DNA of 64,000 nt from Cymbidium sinense (GCA_021442155.1 CM038221.1:48700860-48764859); one strand, 5' to 3'; positions 11,491 to 24,811 are shown, counted from the stretch's first letter. Translations and numbers: made by a program. Notes: generated from the letters alone by a model not told the origin.

Positions 11491-11775
11491 CAGTAGTTCA
11501 AACCGATATTTTCGTGATTGTGTATGAATCTAAAGAATGAATAAGGTCAAGTTCTTCTTTCTCTAGGATTTTGTAGCGATTTGATGAATGATGAGTTAAT
11601 TTTAAGATGCATTAGAAATTGAGTTAATTTTGTGATGCAATAAATTTGATGAGTGATGAGTTTGAAAAAATATTTTAGGATCGTTAAATTGAGTAGATAA
11701 TTTTGAAATTAGTGAAATATCAATTTTGCATTTTGTTCATTCAACACTATAGTTGGTTGTTGAGCATATATTAGG

Positions 11776-13680
11776 ATGAGTCGGGGCTGATTCTCTTATG
11801 AATGATTGATCGTTGATGATCTTTATTTCAAGTTATGTCGGTAGCAAAATCGTCGAGTCTCGGCGTCATTTAGAAGACTTAAAACGAAGTGTTTAGATCT
11901 CGTTATGTAGATAACTTCATAGTGGAATGTCGCTTCCCTATCGGGGATACATAGCATCTATGATTTTTGGCGATGAAGCTGCATCGGATGAAGTTTCTAT
12001 GAAGTCAAACGATGTCGCTTTCAAATTTGAGCGATCTCATAATATTCCATCTGATTATGCACATAATTTCACTTTGTCAAAAGCTATTGTACCATAACAC
12101 TACTACGATGACTCAGAAGTAAGGTTAGCAATTACCTCAACATCAGTGTTAGTGTTTTCATTTTATGGTTCATCCTATCTTTTATTTTTTTTAAGAATTT
12201 TGCTTTATTGACACATAATTAAGGATGCATTGCGAAAGCAACCTAATATTGTAGTAATGTCGATGGCGAGCGACACAATGAATAGCGAAGCAATGCATCT
12301 GATGAGAGCGATGTTGAAGAGGATTCTTTACTTGGTAATATCAACTTATGTGGCACCAATATTGGTCACGAGGTTATTCAGAGCCATTCAATCTAGAATT
12401 CTTCAAACGACGATGCTGATCTATGTATCCACATGTACTCACAAAATATTGGGATGCAATCATTATGTTTGATGGTCTATCTGATAGTTCAAGTTTTTTA
12501 AATGGCATCGAAGTTCTAGTTGAGCTATATGAAGTTATGTATTTCTCAAATAATAAGGAGCTTCCATTTGCAGTAACTAGTTGGTAAATACTCATAATGT
12601 TCAGTTTCTTACCATCACTTTGAATCAAAAGAATTTTACTATTTTATGTGCACAATATAATCTAGCATCGCCAATGGTGCATGCACTGTAGAAGGAGCAA
12701 AAGGTTGGGAGGTGCTTGGAGGATATCACCGTTAGTACACACGCGTTAAATCGATTAGTTACGAACATCATGCACTTCTAAGTTCATTAGTTATTTCATA
12801 ATGTCGGATCTTGATCTGATAGACTTGAAACCAAGGAAATATTGGAAGAATGAAATCAAATTTAATATTAAAGTGTCTTACATGGTATTGCGTGAAGAAT
12901 CAAAGCAATATTTGGCAATTTCTCTTGGCCTATTCATGGATTTATTATGCTATGCTATGCTTGTTTTTATCATCAAATACATGCGGGTTTGATTATTTGG
13001 GCATTTGGACCATCAATATTAGGTTGGGAATTTTGTCATCATGTTTTGGGCGGAACATTCTACTAGGAAAGTCTACTATTACTCATTGGTATTGATTTGT
13101 AATAATAGATTATTTATTTGCTTTATAGTTGAATCTGAAAATAATGAGTCTTAGCTCTGATTCATTATGTGCATACATCAGTTGTTGCCTATTGTTTCAA
13201 CTAGGAGCGATTTATATATTATCTCAAATAAGCATAGTTTTAGTGCCTTGTTTTGAGATGTATTCCCATTGGGTCATCATTTTGCATCATCACTTCAAAA
13301 AACTTCAAAAAATAGTGTGTAGAATGGGTATTGCGGTTGAGTTTCTGTAAGAAAATGTAAATGTACATAGACGGATGACATTAACATATTCAACCATCAT
13401 CATATGGCGAACATAAAGAAAATCAAAGCATACTAGTGGTTGGTAACCGTGATTTGTGCAAGTGGTCATTAGTTCATGATGGCGATATCGTTGCACTTTG
13501 GCATGTCAATAGAGTTCTCAAACAAACGTGGACTACCAATTCAAGAATTCAAACGATGTTTATTATTATAGGTTTATTTTATAAGAGCCAATATCATGAA
13601 TTCGGAAAGATGATTTTCTCTCATAAAGCACACGATGGAGTGAGCATGAGGCGGTATCCACAACTACAATATTAATGCAA
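11776..13680 (+). pseudogene. MuDR-type transposase remnant (copy 1)
   Basis: The segment aligns block by block with 58292-60480. The N-terminal domain counterpart starts at ATGAGTCGGG (11776). The zinc DNA-binding domain counterpart lies at about 12470-12800. An open stretch at 12850-13095 covers the link to the core, with I-W-T-I-N-I-R-L-G matching F-W-A-F-G-P-S-I-T-G-W-G in copy 2. The catalytic region near 13060-13140 keeps only fragments (G-K-S-T-I-T-H-W-Y, then a variant of V-E-S-E-N-N). Frame changes and stops occur every few tens of codons. An intact enzyme would cut and paste the element. Confidence 0.75.
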
Positions 13681-13849
13681 TAAAAAGTGCAAGTGTTGAC
13701 TGAGTTGTTGATTGAGTTGACTTCACGGTGCTAGTTCATGTGAGTTTCTACCATCATTACCGCGATATTATATTGACCATTTTCTCTTTAGTTGAATTCC
13801 CAACACTTTTCATTTTGTTGTACGCTATGATATTGTAAGCGTTATAATG

Positions 13850-15400
13850 ATCTTGAACATGGATGGATCGGTTATAGGTGGGTCGTGGTTAGAAGAGTTG
13901 TGGTGCAGAAGTTAAACTGGATTTCATGGCACCAAATCAACTTTGATCAACTGGGTTCATTTAACATTACGGATGGGCAGTGGCTGCGGATACATCTTTG
14001 GGTGGCTGGATATTTTCTGGGTACAAATTTTCTTCCTTTTACTTGTGCTTGGTCGGGTGCATTCTTGATTTTACCTTGTTAGAATATTTAGATACATTCA
14101 AAGACATTTTGAGGCAAAGTATTGACACACTATACGTGAGGCGCATGAGTCTACTAGACAGGGAGACATGGTGGTTGTCTTTAGTTGCTCCAGATTTAGT
14201 CTTAGGAGCGACTTCATGTAGGGAGACCAACATTCCATGTCCTCTATCCTAAAGATCCTGATGGGCTGAACATCAGTTTCAGGTCAGAAAACTAAACTAT
14301 TTTTTATTTGTTTAAATATACTGAGTTGTAAGTAACTCATTTGCATATGAAAACTGGTTTATTCATGTAGAACGAATGGTATGTGCGACAGATGCCATTT
14401 GGAAATATCAAAATTTTTGGGATGAACTTGATGGACTACTATTGAGTCAGGTATAACTCTTAAATGATAAAACATATTTTATCTATATTTTACCATATGA
14501 TATTTTGCGTAACAACCACTCAAACATGCAGGTGACTTGGGAGTCGTACAATATTCTGATTAGGGCTCGCCTGTCTGATATTTTCCTTGCTGGTGAGGTT
14601 GTATATATGCGTGTTCCCCAATAGAAGAGAGTGGAGTGGCACCTTCGATAGAGTTCTTCGTCGGTTTGGTACCACGCGCAATCGATGGATCCAAAAGAGT
14701 TGATGTGAGAGGAAAAGGCGTCTTGGGTTTTAGTACCATCACCAGCACATCGCTATTTGGGAGGCTCGCAGAGATCACGTTGCCATGGTGGATGACACTT
14801 ATGTCGATGCGGCTATGTTATGGTTCAAATCATGGGCTTCGTTGTACTTGTTTAAAGGCGCTATTGATCCATGACGACATACTCCCGAAAGCGTGTCGAG
14901 CAAGCATATGTTAAGATAATACTACAATCTACAAATTTTTTTAGCTACTTTATCTACATATTTTTATAGTAATATTTTAAACTTGTTTCATATAGGCGGA
15001 GCATATCTTAGCAACGGAGGACATTTTTCAAAGATTTCTTTGGGACGTCAGTGGTGACTTCTAGTTATAAATAAATAAGTATGAGAAGATTTGCTGGATC
15101 GAGATTGAGAACCCATATCTGACTACAGTATGATAATATATGTCACATGACTATGATTCAGCTTTGACTACACAGATGGCAGAACAGAGGTGCCCATCTA
15201 CTTATCTGGGCCTTCCACTTTTCCAGAGCTCTCTCAGACCTGGTGGGCGTTGACCTTCACAAGATTGGGTGCCTTTTTGGGACTCGAGGAGATGGGTTGA
15301 AGTTGCGGATCGAGGCAGACCACATGATCTCCCATAGTCATGATTGTATACTACTCTCTTCTTCTATGTATGTCGACATCGCAGATATATTATATAGAGA
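13850..15400 (+). pseudogene. Plant mobile domain (PMD) gene remnant (copy 1)
   Basis: Homology to copy 2 resumes at about the position matching 61490. Clear blocks are the exon beginning with N-E-W-Y-V-R-Q-M-P-F-G-N-I-K-I-F at 14370-14450, the next exon V-T-W-E-S-Y-N-I-L-I-R-A-R-L from 14531, and the final exon around 15000-15330 with remnants of the Ser/Pro-rich tail. The N-terminal PMD exon is absent. The same intron positions as in copy 2, with AT-rich gaps at about 14290-14370 and 14455-14530, show that the spliced gene was part of the ancestral element. Confidence 0.72.
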
Positions 15401-15659
15401 TGTATTTGTATTGTATATTTGTGACTGGCTATTTCTATAGTTTTGCATTTTCTGCATTTGTAACTGGGTTTACTTAAGATATGAATGAAATTTTTTTATA
15501 TAATTTGTTTAGTAGTATAACAACTTCATGTAAAGTAATTTAAATTTGATGATATCCTGGTTGAGTTTATATGCAAACTACAGACAAATACAACTCTTGT
15601 AAAAACACATCTCTTTTCTCAAAAAAAAATAAATTTAATAGTAGCAAATTCGTTGCTTG

Positions 15660-15869
15660 TTGGGCGACATTCTCGGTCAAGCTATTAATGTCGATTGACC
15701 GCTTTACAAAGCCGTCGGATTCTCGCGGGCTGGCAATCACCTATAAGTAGGCGACTCTAAGCTACCTCCTGAGGTGGTATTCACTACTTATGGGCATACC
15801 TAAATTAATTTTTTTTAAAGTATACTTAAAATTATAATTAATAATTATTTAATATTTATTTCAAAAATT
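15660..15869. repeat. Right terminal inverted repeat region of Mutator-like copy 1
   Basis: This contains TAAGTAGGCGACTC (about 15745) and TACCTCCTGAGGTGGTA, whose reverse complement resembles 57583-57632, then the AT-rich outer arm 15825-15869. Confidence 0.75.
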
Positions 15870-18800
15870 TCTTCTCAAGAAATTTATCTGAGCAATAGAA
15901 AGCAGACTTACGATGTACTGCTCATTATAAATTCTTTATTTAAGTTTTTAAAAGTCAGATTTAATCTCTATTACGGTAATCAGAAATCAAGGATTCGCCA
16001 AGAACAGTAAACCCATCATAGAATAAGAAAGAATGACTACAACCGACGGATAAATCTTGTGATATTCACTTAAGACATGAAACATCATACATATCGTAAG
16101 CTAGGTATATATATGTATATGTACAGGATAAGTAAATATAATGAGCTGTAGGAGCATCGTATCTAAATTGTTGTCTAATAATCTCATCATAGAACTTTCC
16201 ATTTCTTCTATTTTTGATAATTTTTCTTTAGTTTCAATCAATACAGTTTTTACTCTTATAGTATGTTAAAAATAATTTGGAGCCAGTCAAATTTCTCTAA
16301 TGACATCATTTTTTGGTAAGGGTATATTTCCAGCTCGTATGGTTAAGAATGATAACATCTTTATAGAATCTATTCTAGAGAGATACTCTATCACCTTAGT
16401 TAGTTAGTGCATGAACATGAAAACAATTTTATAAAAAAATGTGTTTATAAATAAAATTAAGTCTATGAGAATATAACTTTCAGACCTCAGCCTTCTAGTA
16501 GGGGATATTTAATACTCTTTGATAGATTGGTGTTTTAATATATTGATGAATCATATGATATTGGATGATTGATCTTTCTTATTTTCAAAATTAATGTTAG
16601 GCACAAATATCACCGGTTGAAGGTATTTTGGTCCTCTAAGGAATCAGATATTAAAAAAAAACATGCTACATGTCTTCATTATGATTTATGTAAGAGCATC
16701 ATGACCTAGGGATAATGGGTAGATCAATGAAAACTTTTGATTCAAAATTAGACCATTGAAATAATCATATTAGCCTTTTGGATATACATTAATAAGCTAG
16801 CTTTAGATAATCATATTAGTCTTTAGATATATGCTTTATTTCATGAATTTTATGGGATATCATTATAATGCAATATAATTATAATAATATTGGCTTTGAA
16901 CGCTCATGAGCTTGTTGTATTATCTATACTTTTTTTTGAAACACTAGGAAATAAACTCTAAATAGCATGGAGTTTCAAATATATAGCATGAGGCTAGATA
17001 TATGAGAACACTCTCAATTAAGAATGCAAATATTCTTTTGATTGGTAGATGGAAGTTTGTTTATAGATGAGGAGATAAGAATTAGAATGAAAGGACAAAA
17101 CTATTAAGATCATATGATTATGCCATTAAAGGGAAATCTTATGGATATAGCCTAGCGATGGGGTCCTCGAGGCTTTAATGTCTAGGGAGTCTAAATAGAA
17201 TCCTTGAGTAGCTTCCAATTTGATATCTTTTGTAGGATTATTTGAAAGCATGATGGATATATATCCACTAAAAAAAGCTCAACATTTGTCTTAGATTAAA
17301 AAAGAAGCTTGAATAGTGGATGAATATTAAGTTTACGGATGGAGATGTAGCTCAACACCATTAAAATCATATGATTATATCATCGGGTCACTCTAATCGA
17401 TATATTATACTATTGATAGAGGGTCTAATTATTATATTATCTAAAAAGTTTTATATCAAACATGAGTTGCTTCTTGTTAGATATCACAAATAAAATTAGG
17501 TTATAAATATGCTGAAGGATGCGTCCATTCAAACTAAACCCTAAAATTTTTCTTGCAAAAATAAATAAATAAAGAAGCTTGAAGGGACCATAAAAATTAG
17601 TTATCATTCTGAGGTTCGAAGAAATGACTCCCAAAGTGCAACACATTAAGATTGATACATTCATATCAAAGATGACTTAAAAGCACAACACAAACAAACA
17701 AATGCTTAATTTGTGGTCTATTCCTCTCTCTCATAAATTTTATTTTATTAACAGCTTCTTAAACTTTGGGTTTGAAATGCATATCAAGATTCGAATAAAA
17801 TAAAATAACAACTTATGACATTACGAAGAAATAAAGATACGGAATGCAGCAAAATTGGCTCCAAATAGTTTGCGGAATCACTCCGTATTAATGGTTCGTC
17901 GTGTCCATGAGAAATGCTCAGGTGCCTAAGCTTCGAAATATCATGTGGGAAATAATATTTTGGATTCGCGTATATTATGTTTAGGATAAGTTTAGAAACG
18001 TTGTTACAATAGACACCACTAAAGAAAGTAATCAGACACGGGACTTCGGGAGTTGGTTTGATAGTTACACGCAACTGTTAAACATGTAAGTGGTCCCTAT
18101 TGGGCCGTTTTATCAGAAACAATATTCGATTCCCTTTTTATAAGGGATTGTTCGATGTGACTGAATAAGATAAAATTAAATGAAATGAAAATGTCAAGAG
18201 ATAGGTTAGCAAAGTTTTTTTAAGATGATTAAAAATTGAGTTTATTTTATTTATTTATTTGTTTTTTTTTTTTTTTTGGGAGAAGAGGAAATGTGAGTCG
18301 CATTGATGATATGATAAATAGTTTTTTTTATTATACTTGGATAGATAAAAATGGTATACTGATATTTTTTAAAATAAATTAGTTATCGAGTAATTTTACT
18401 GAAGTCAAATAGATAATATAAAATTATGAAGTAAAATAGATTTTATTAACCTTAAATAACTCTTTGGAAGCAAATATATTTAGAAATATGAAGAACATTC
18501 AAAGATTAGCTCTATGTGATAGTATCTATTTATATTATGACGTAATCATATTAGAAGCAAATATAAAACGTAAAATATATTTTAGTAAAGAGTGTAGAGA
18601 CAAATTCAAGGGCCATGCTATCCAATACATAAGAGAGACAATTATTTGCATCTAATGCTAAAAATTGAAAATAAGTGTATCTCTCATTATAAATAATGAA
18701 CAAATTCAAAATAATATTTGTATCTAAATTTGCTTAAATTTTATTCAAATATAATAATTTCTTTTTTTATTTAATCCTTGAGAAACCCTTATGATAATCC
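15870..18800. other. AT-rich intergenic sequence, no gene recognised
   Basis: Only short open frames without recognisable similarity are present. The texture at 16000-17450 is like decayed coding or element DNA, but no domain motif could be fixed. A run of T occurs near 18261-18277. Confidence 0.5.
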
Positions 18801-19210
18801 CTAGGGGTGTAAATGAATGAGTCGACCTGTGAGTCGGCTTGAGCTCGAGGGCTCGACTTGTTGAGCCATGAGCTCAAGCTTGAGCACGCTTATAACTTGT
18901 TAGATAATCAAGTTCGAGAGTTTTGCCTGACTAGGCTTGACTCTTGAGTACTCCTTGTGCTACTCGATAAGGCTTTTGATTATATGTAATACCCTAATTA
19001 GTCTAAACACATGAGTCGGTCCATCATATTAATTAGTTCAATACTCCAATTCAAAATTTCACTCTCCAGCCACAACCTCACTTTCAAGAAAACCTAAATC
19101 TCAGACTCATAATAATGAAGATTTAAGCTCCACTGACATATTTGCCTTTCCTACATCTCTATTGTTATGTCTTTAGTTCCGCAATCATGTAAATGTCTAC
19201 CTCTGCTTCC

Positions 19211-19250
<40 letters not shown>

Positions 19251-19410
19251 ACCAAGAATTCAAGTTAAGCTCGAGTTTAACATTTTTTAAACGTGTCTAG
19301 CACGAGCATAGCGCATGATCTCAAGCTTGAGCCAAAAAGCTCGGTATTTGAGTCGAGCTCAAGTTCTTGTGACTACTCAACTCGACTTTTACATGATTCA
19401 TCCATATCAT
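18801..19410. mobile_element. hAT-like non-autonomous element with CTCGAG-rich ends
   Basis: The left end CTAGGGGTGTAAATGAATGA at 18801 is the usual start of plant hAT-type elements with AGCTCGAG/GCTTGAGC-rich subterminal sequence. The subterminal words recur in inverted form near the right end (GAGTCGAGCTCAAG, about 19350), followed by GACTTTTACATGATTCAT, a weak mirror of the left end. The right boundary and an 8-bp duplication are not certain. No transposase is encoded. Confidence 0.68.
19213..19248. repeat. (CT)n microsatellite inside the hAT-like element
   Basis: There are 18 uninterrupted CT units. Confidence 0.95.
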
Positions 19411-20716
19411 AAGAGATCCTATAATTTACATCCATTGTTTTAATTTAATTAAAAATTATAGTTTCTTTAGTAGTTTCATATGTCATGAAAGTCAAATTAA
19501 TAAATATTTTTTTTTGAGTTAGGGCTTGAATTTTACTCTTAAATTTCATTTTAAACTGCATTAGTTATGAGCTTATAAAACATTAGCAATGAGTTGGTAA
19601 TACTTGTGTTCTCTAAGATTATATATATTTATGTGTTTGTAAACTATTTCTCTAAATTTATACACTTTTTTTTTTTAAAATGTAATCATCAATTATAGAA
19701 TATAAAATAAAATAAAGTTAATTGGTATATTGAGTCATCTAATTCGACAAATTAGTGGGACAAATATGACTTAATGGGGACACGTATTGGTGAACTATGA
19801 TTCCCCACCGTGAATCAGACATGATTATCAAGCAAAGTTAGATATTTTATTTTTGGAGCTATTTGTGCATTACATTTTTTTTCATAAATATAATATTTTA
19901 ATAATAAAAAAAATTATCATCTATTTCAAAATACTTTAAATAAATTTTATAAGTTCCATTAAAGCAACTTGTTTATTAAAAAATTATTTGATAACAATAA
20001 TACAGCATGAATATTCTAAAATGTATCATATTATTTTGCAAATCAATTATATTTTATTTGGCAGACAACTGATACATTGCTTTCCTTGTATTCCACTATT
20101 TAGTTTACCAGTTCTTCAAACAAGTTTTTATGTTTGGAAGATGCGTATTCGGGTTGCTGGGCTGGTGATCCTAAACCCACCGAACCAGTAAGACGGTCTG
20201 TCCAATGATTTGCATCCACGTGATCAAAAAACTATATATATTATCATATTTTATTATATGTCGTAAATAAGATTAACGAATACATTTTAGATGAGAATTG
20301 GGTGCTCAAAGCTATAATAAGCACTTGGCATTAATCGGCTTAGTTAAATCTCATTAATCGGCCTCTTATGAAATTCAGGTGTGAGAAAATATCCCAAGCA
20401 GATTAGAGAAAATTTTAAAATAAATATGATTTAAAATATAATTAGTAATTTAAATATCTTAAAAAAAATTTAAATATAGATATAAGGATAATTTCATACC
20501 CATTAAGTCGACCTTATATATTAATAATATATAAAATATATAAAATTTAAAATAATAGTCATAATGTGTATTTATATATGTTATTCTCATAAATGGCGAT
20601 TATATTTATATTTAATTTAAATTTTATTTTTCAGAACATTTACCCAAAGGATCAGGGCGACTTCGCTGGCACCTGGATCAAGCCACAGGATCTGGTCTGC
20701 GACCCGTCAAACGTCG

Positions 20717-20775
20717 AGACGATCCGACCCAGCACGTAACGTCGATGGGATTTCAGACGATCCGACCCAGCACGT
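20717..20775. repeat. Direct repeat in a small GC-rich block
   Basis: The word GACGATCCGACCCAGCACGT begins at 20718 and again at 20756, 38 bp apart. It lies in a 20640-20830 block that is GC-rich within very AT-rich DNA. Confidence 0.9.
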
Positions 20776-21289
20776 TGCTTGACGTTGGTGACACATTTCA
20801 TTTGCCCGTTGGTGAGACGTTCACGCTAATTTTTTTTTATTACGTTGATAATTATAATTTTATATTTATTAATTAGTAAGATTACTTGGATTTATATTTC
20901 GATGGCTGAATAACCTCCTAGCCACTAGATTATGATCTAATCACATATCAAATAAGTTGAGTCTATGTGTCTGTATTTGATTTTTTAAGGATGTTATCAA
21001 AATTTCAATTATCTACATGTAAATTTAGTTATGCAAAATCAAATATCATGAACAAGCTTATATACTTTTTTGGTGCCTATTTAAATTATAATGAGTAAAA
21101 TGAAAAACAAGGAAATTTTCTTAGGTTCTATATAATTGGATGCAATTCAATTTGTAGAAATCATTCGCTCAATTTCATGCTAGAGATCTAAGGTGATAGA
21201 GTTGTTATCAATGGATAATTGATAACTTCATTAATCAATCTTAAACTATGGTGACTAATGATATAGCGTTAATGGTACATATTATTGTA

Positions 21290-21790
21290 TTAGTGATCAC
21301 GACATAGTAGTGTAAGCTATATTAGTGATGAAGAGGGTCAACATTGATATTGATGATGCTCATTTATCTTATTAGCAATAGTATGTGTTATTGTTAACAC
21401 TAGATATTAGGCTTAGTGGTGATGACAAGTATTGGTTTAGTTAGTGATGGTGAACATTGGAGTTATTGAATGTCCATCTTGGTATGGGCATTCGTTTTAG
21501 TGGTGATAGTGGGCATTATCATTGGTATAAATTGCAAGCATCAACTTTGTCGAGGAGTATGGGCTTCAACTTTATTAATAATGATGAGAGTTTATATTGG
21601 TGTCGATGATTGGTAGTGAGCTTAATATTGATATAATTCATCGGTTAATGATGATGAGTGTCAATTATCATGGTGATGATAGAGTTCAACATTGAAGTCA
21701 ATAGGGGCATCACTCTTATTAGCGGCCACTTTTAATGTTATGGTGGGTGGTCGATTTTTGATGGAAATCATTGGTGATAACCTTAGTATT
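21290..21790. repeat. GAT/GGT-rich low-complexity tract
   Basis: Degenerate words such as TAGTGGTGAT, GATGATGAG and ATTGGTG recur without a fixed period for about 500 bp. Confidence 0.6.
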
Positions 21791-23131
21791 CATCAAAAGA
21801 GAGCAAAAAGTTATTCTTAAAATTTTGGCTTCTAACAAGCACTTTGAGACTCTAATGGCTTCTTCCACCCAAACCCTCTCTTTCTTACCAACTTTGATTT
21901 TATGGGAAAACCTACTCTAACTTGTTTTGTAAAATTTTAACTTATTAATGGAAATATAGAGTTTCTAGAAGGGATTTGAGATAGAAGAAGAAACAAATCA
22001 AGTTAGTCCAACTTTTTCCATTGTGATAAAAAAATTCATAATTTTTATATAACTATTATAATTAAGTTCATTATATGCATTATTGAATAATAAAATCAAA
22101 TTGTACTTTAGATGTGAGATAACTCTAAAATTAAAGTCATAAAGGTTGTGCTTTCTAATCATACAATAATTTAATGGATCAAACCACTATAATCCTAATC
22201 ATATCAATCCAATTGGATAATATATACTTGAGGAAATGCCATGACATGCTATGACACCACTTCATATATATATAAGAGTTGCAAGATGAAGTGAAATAGT
22301 TTTGTTAAAGAATTGCCATGCATTGGAGTAGAAGGTGTATAGTGAAAGGAGAATGATGATCAACTAATTGGAAAGAAAGGAGTAATTCAATAGAAAGTAG
22401 AAGAAATATGTCTTAAGAGGTTGGCGGAAGAAATAATGTAGAGAAAGAGGACGAATTTATTGATGAAAGGAGGAGAAAAAGGTGGTACTAAAGAGTTATA
22501 TAGCAGGAAAGAAGAGTATTAGGGAGGATAATCTTTTATAGCAAAAAAGAAATCATGAGAATGAACATAACATGCATTGCCTATAGAGTCAAGTGAAAAA
22601 ATAGTATAGTTGGGTCATAGGCATATCATTTTTATGACAACAACATCAACTGTGCAAATCTCATGACAAATTAACTTTGAGATGCAACTAATCTTAACTA
22701 CTCATTATTTAACACTATTTTAATTATTTTACGGATGATCATAATTATCAATCGTAAAGTTATAACATTCAAATAATATGATAGATCACGGATGATCATT
22801 TAGTTATTCCAACGATAATGTATAATTGATAGATGTTAGCGAGGAAGAAATTATCCTCAATATCAAAAATATTAGAATTTTCTCTCATAAAATTGATTCA
22901 AGCAATGCTCGACATATCATTAATTAGAGTAACGGAATTTCTTGTTCTTGATTTCTGACATTGATGGGAGAGAAAATCTTTGGCACATTGGAGGCAATGT
23001 TCTCCCATCTTATAAATTCTCTCCTCTTCTATTCTTACCAAAGTTCATTTCACACCAATTTCAAATCCCTCGATGAACTTTTTAGATGAATGCTGAGGAT
23101 CCTCGGCTATCTTTTTTATGGAAGATATAAG

Positions 23132-23878
23132 TGTTGCGTCTTTAGAAAACCGATTGGAGTGAAAGTTTTGCGTAGCTTTGTTGTGAAATCAAACACACGG
23201 TATTTAAAGAGTGAATAAGAAAACTCGAATTTTTCGTGAAAAATCTCGAAAGAGGGAAAAAATCACGAGGCTGGGTAAAATCTTCCACTATGGATCTATT
23301 TGAGTAAAATCTTCGATAGGGATTACATGATTGCATATGAAAGGAACAACAATGTCGCGTTCGGGTGATAAGGTTGTTAGTGGTAGCGAGATGATGGTGA
23401 ACGAGACGTGACGATGAAAGGTCGTCATGATGTGCAAGCGGGTCGGCAGTGTGGCGTCGGTTGGGCGGTGGTTGGCAAGTGGTGGCGGATTGCTTGGAGA
23501 ATCTTGAGCTTTAGAGCACTCTCTCCTCTCTTGGCCTCCCTCGCATAGAAATGAGGGCTATTTATAGATTGGAGGAGTCTCTAAATACATGCAAAATTTG
23601 AACCACTCCACTCCACCGAATGATGATTCCTTGATCATATGATGTATTGTATTTTATTTGAATGCTCAAATGAATTCGAGTATGAGATCTTGGGCTCGTT
23701 AGATCACGGCTCATCGAGGCCTTCGATTTGATTATAACACTCCGCGTTTGAGAGTTTTTAGAGATTTAGCGACATCCCAGAGTTTCGAGGATATTTTAAG
23801 TGCTTGATCTCGATCGGTTTCAACTTAGTCTTTTAGCATCAGATTAGGTGCTTTTGGTAGTAATATATTGATATGACA
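23132..23878 (-). repeat. Minus-strand LTR of the outer gypsy family
   Basis: Read on the minus strand this 747-bp unit runs from TGTCATATCAATA to ...GACGCAACA. It is collinear with the plus-strand LTR at 24126-24811 and with the LTRs at 26587 and 56388. Shared blocks include GGAGTGTTATAAT, the AGATCTCAT region and the conserved 3' end CCGATTTT/CGGTTTTC...ACGCAACA. The GC-rich CACC-type patch common to this family lies at about 23390-23490, reading GGTGG on the plus strand. Confidence 0.8.
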
Positions 23879-23889
23879 TTTAAAATACT

Positions 23890-24125
23890 AGTGAAGCACC
23901 CATCATCCGTTCATACGGATAGGCGTGACCGAAATCTTGCTCTGCATACTACACACATCCGTGGTCACATCGCTTTTCGTGATAATCTTGTGTTCCGTGA
24001 AGATATGTTCTTTCAAAATGTATGGTTAGCGGACAAATTTTATTGAAGAATTTCTTTATTTTCAAGTATTTGACATATATATTTTTTTGGATGATTGAGG
24101 TAATATCATCCAAAAATGAGAAGAA
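23890..24125 (+). mobile_element. 3' internal remnant of a gypsy element next to its LTR
   Basis: The segment from about 23990 aligns with 56235-56387 of the outer element. Shared words are GAAGATNTNTTCT, TTATTGAAGAATTT and the hairpin-like TTTTGGATGAT...ATCATCCAAAAAT directly before the LTR. It therefore represents the internal end of a copy whose remainder is gone. Confidence 0.7.
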
Positions 24126-24811
24126 TGACACTTAAAATACTACTAGTTGAAGCAGATCTTGATGCTAAAACAAGTCCGAAGTTGGCCGGTTGAGATCAGC
24201 ACTTAAAATATCCTTGGAAAGTCTGGGATGTCGGTTAAATCTCTCAGCGTGGAGTGTTATAATAAATCGATGGTAGGATCTAACGAGCGATCTCATAATT
24301 ACACTTCATTTGAGCATTGATACATAAAATACAGTATGATCAGGGAATCATCACGAGAGGAAGTGGTTCAATTTTCGTATTAGCTCATAGATTTATAAAT
24401 AGCCTTCATTCCTCATGATGAGTAAAGCAAGAGAGAGAGGAGAGAACTCTAAAGCGAAGATTCTCCAAGACTGCCACCACTGACGGCACAACCACCGCCG
24501 CCGCCGATCCTCGCCGTCGTCAATCTGGCCTCCATCATGACACATCGATGTCCTCGCCGTTTCACCAACATCGCTACCACTAACAACTATTACCACCAAC
24601 GCGACTACATATTGGTTCTCTTCTCATACGCAATCCTACAATCTTATCGAAGATTTTGTACATGAAATAGATCCATAGTGGAAGATTTTCAAGAGATATT
24701 TTTCCCACTTTTCGAGGTTTTCACATAAAAATTCTAAAGTTTTTTATTTTAAATATCGTGGATTTCACAAAAAGTAAGAACTTTACTCACACAACCGATT
24801 TTAACGCAACA
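24126..24811 (+). repeat. Plus-strand 3' LTR of the outer gypsy family
   Basis: This 686-bp LTR runs from TGACACTTAAAATAC to TTTTAACGCAACA. The CACCGCCGCC-type low-complexity patch is at 24474-24600. Together with the minus-strand copy at 23132-23878 it forms an inverted LTR pair. Confidence 0.82.

Larger units (their letters stand above)
10977..15869 (+). mobile_element. Mutator-like element with PMD gene, old deleted copy (copy 1)
   Basis: Long terminal inverted repeats bound this segment: 10977-11022 matches the reverse complement of 15825-15869 at about 42 of 46 positions by hand. Inside, the order of blocks matches the better-preserved copy at 57509-63553: hairpin-rich terminus, transposase N-terminus, zinc DNA-binding domain, transposase core, PMD gene. 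The copy lacks the sequence matching about 60480-61490 of copy 2, which holds the transposase C-terminus and the start of the PMD gene. Stops and frameshifts are dense. A target duplication was not identified. Confidence 0.82.
19411..23131. other. AT-rich intergenic sequence, no gene recognised
   Basis: The visible features are a small GC-rich block with a direct repeat at 20717-20775 and a GAT/GGT-rich low-complexity tract at about 21290-21790. No gene or element was otherwise identified. Confidence 0.5.

Noticed and set aside
16000..17450. Possible decayed copia coding region
   Set aside because: The texture looks coding-like, but no motif in any frame could be matched with confidence.
17784..18074. 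96-codon minus-strand open frame
   Set aside because: No recognisable domain and no supporting context.
24393..24599. Minus-strand frame in the inverted LTR pair
   Set aside because: It is an antisense reading of the CACC-rich LTR tract.
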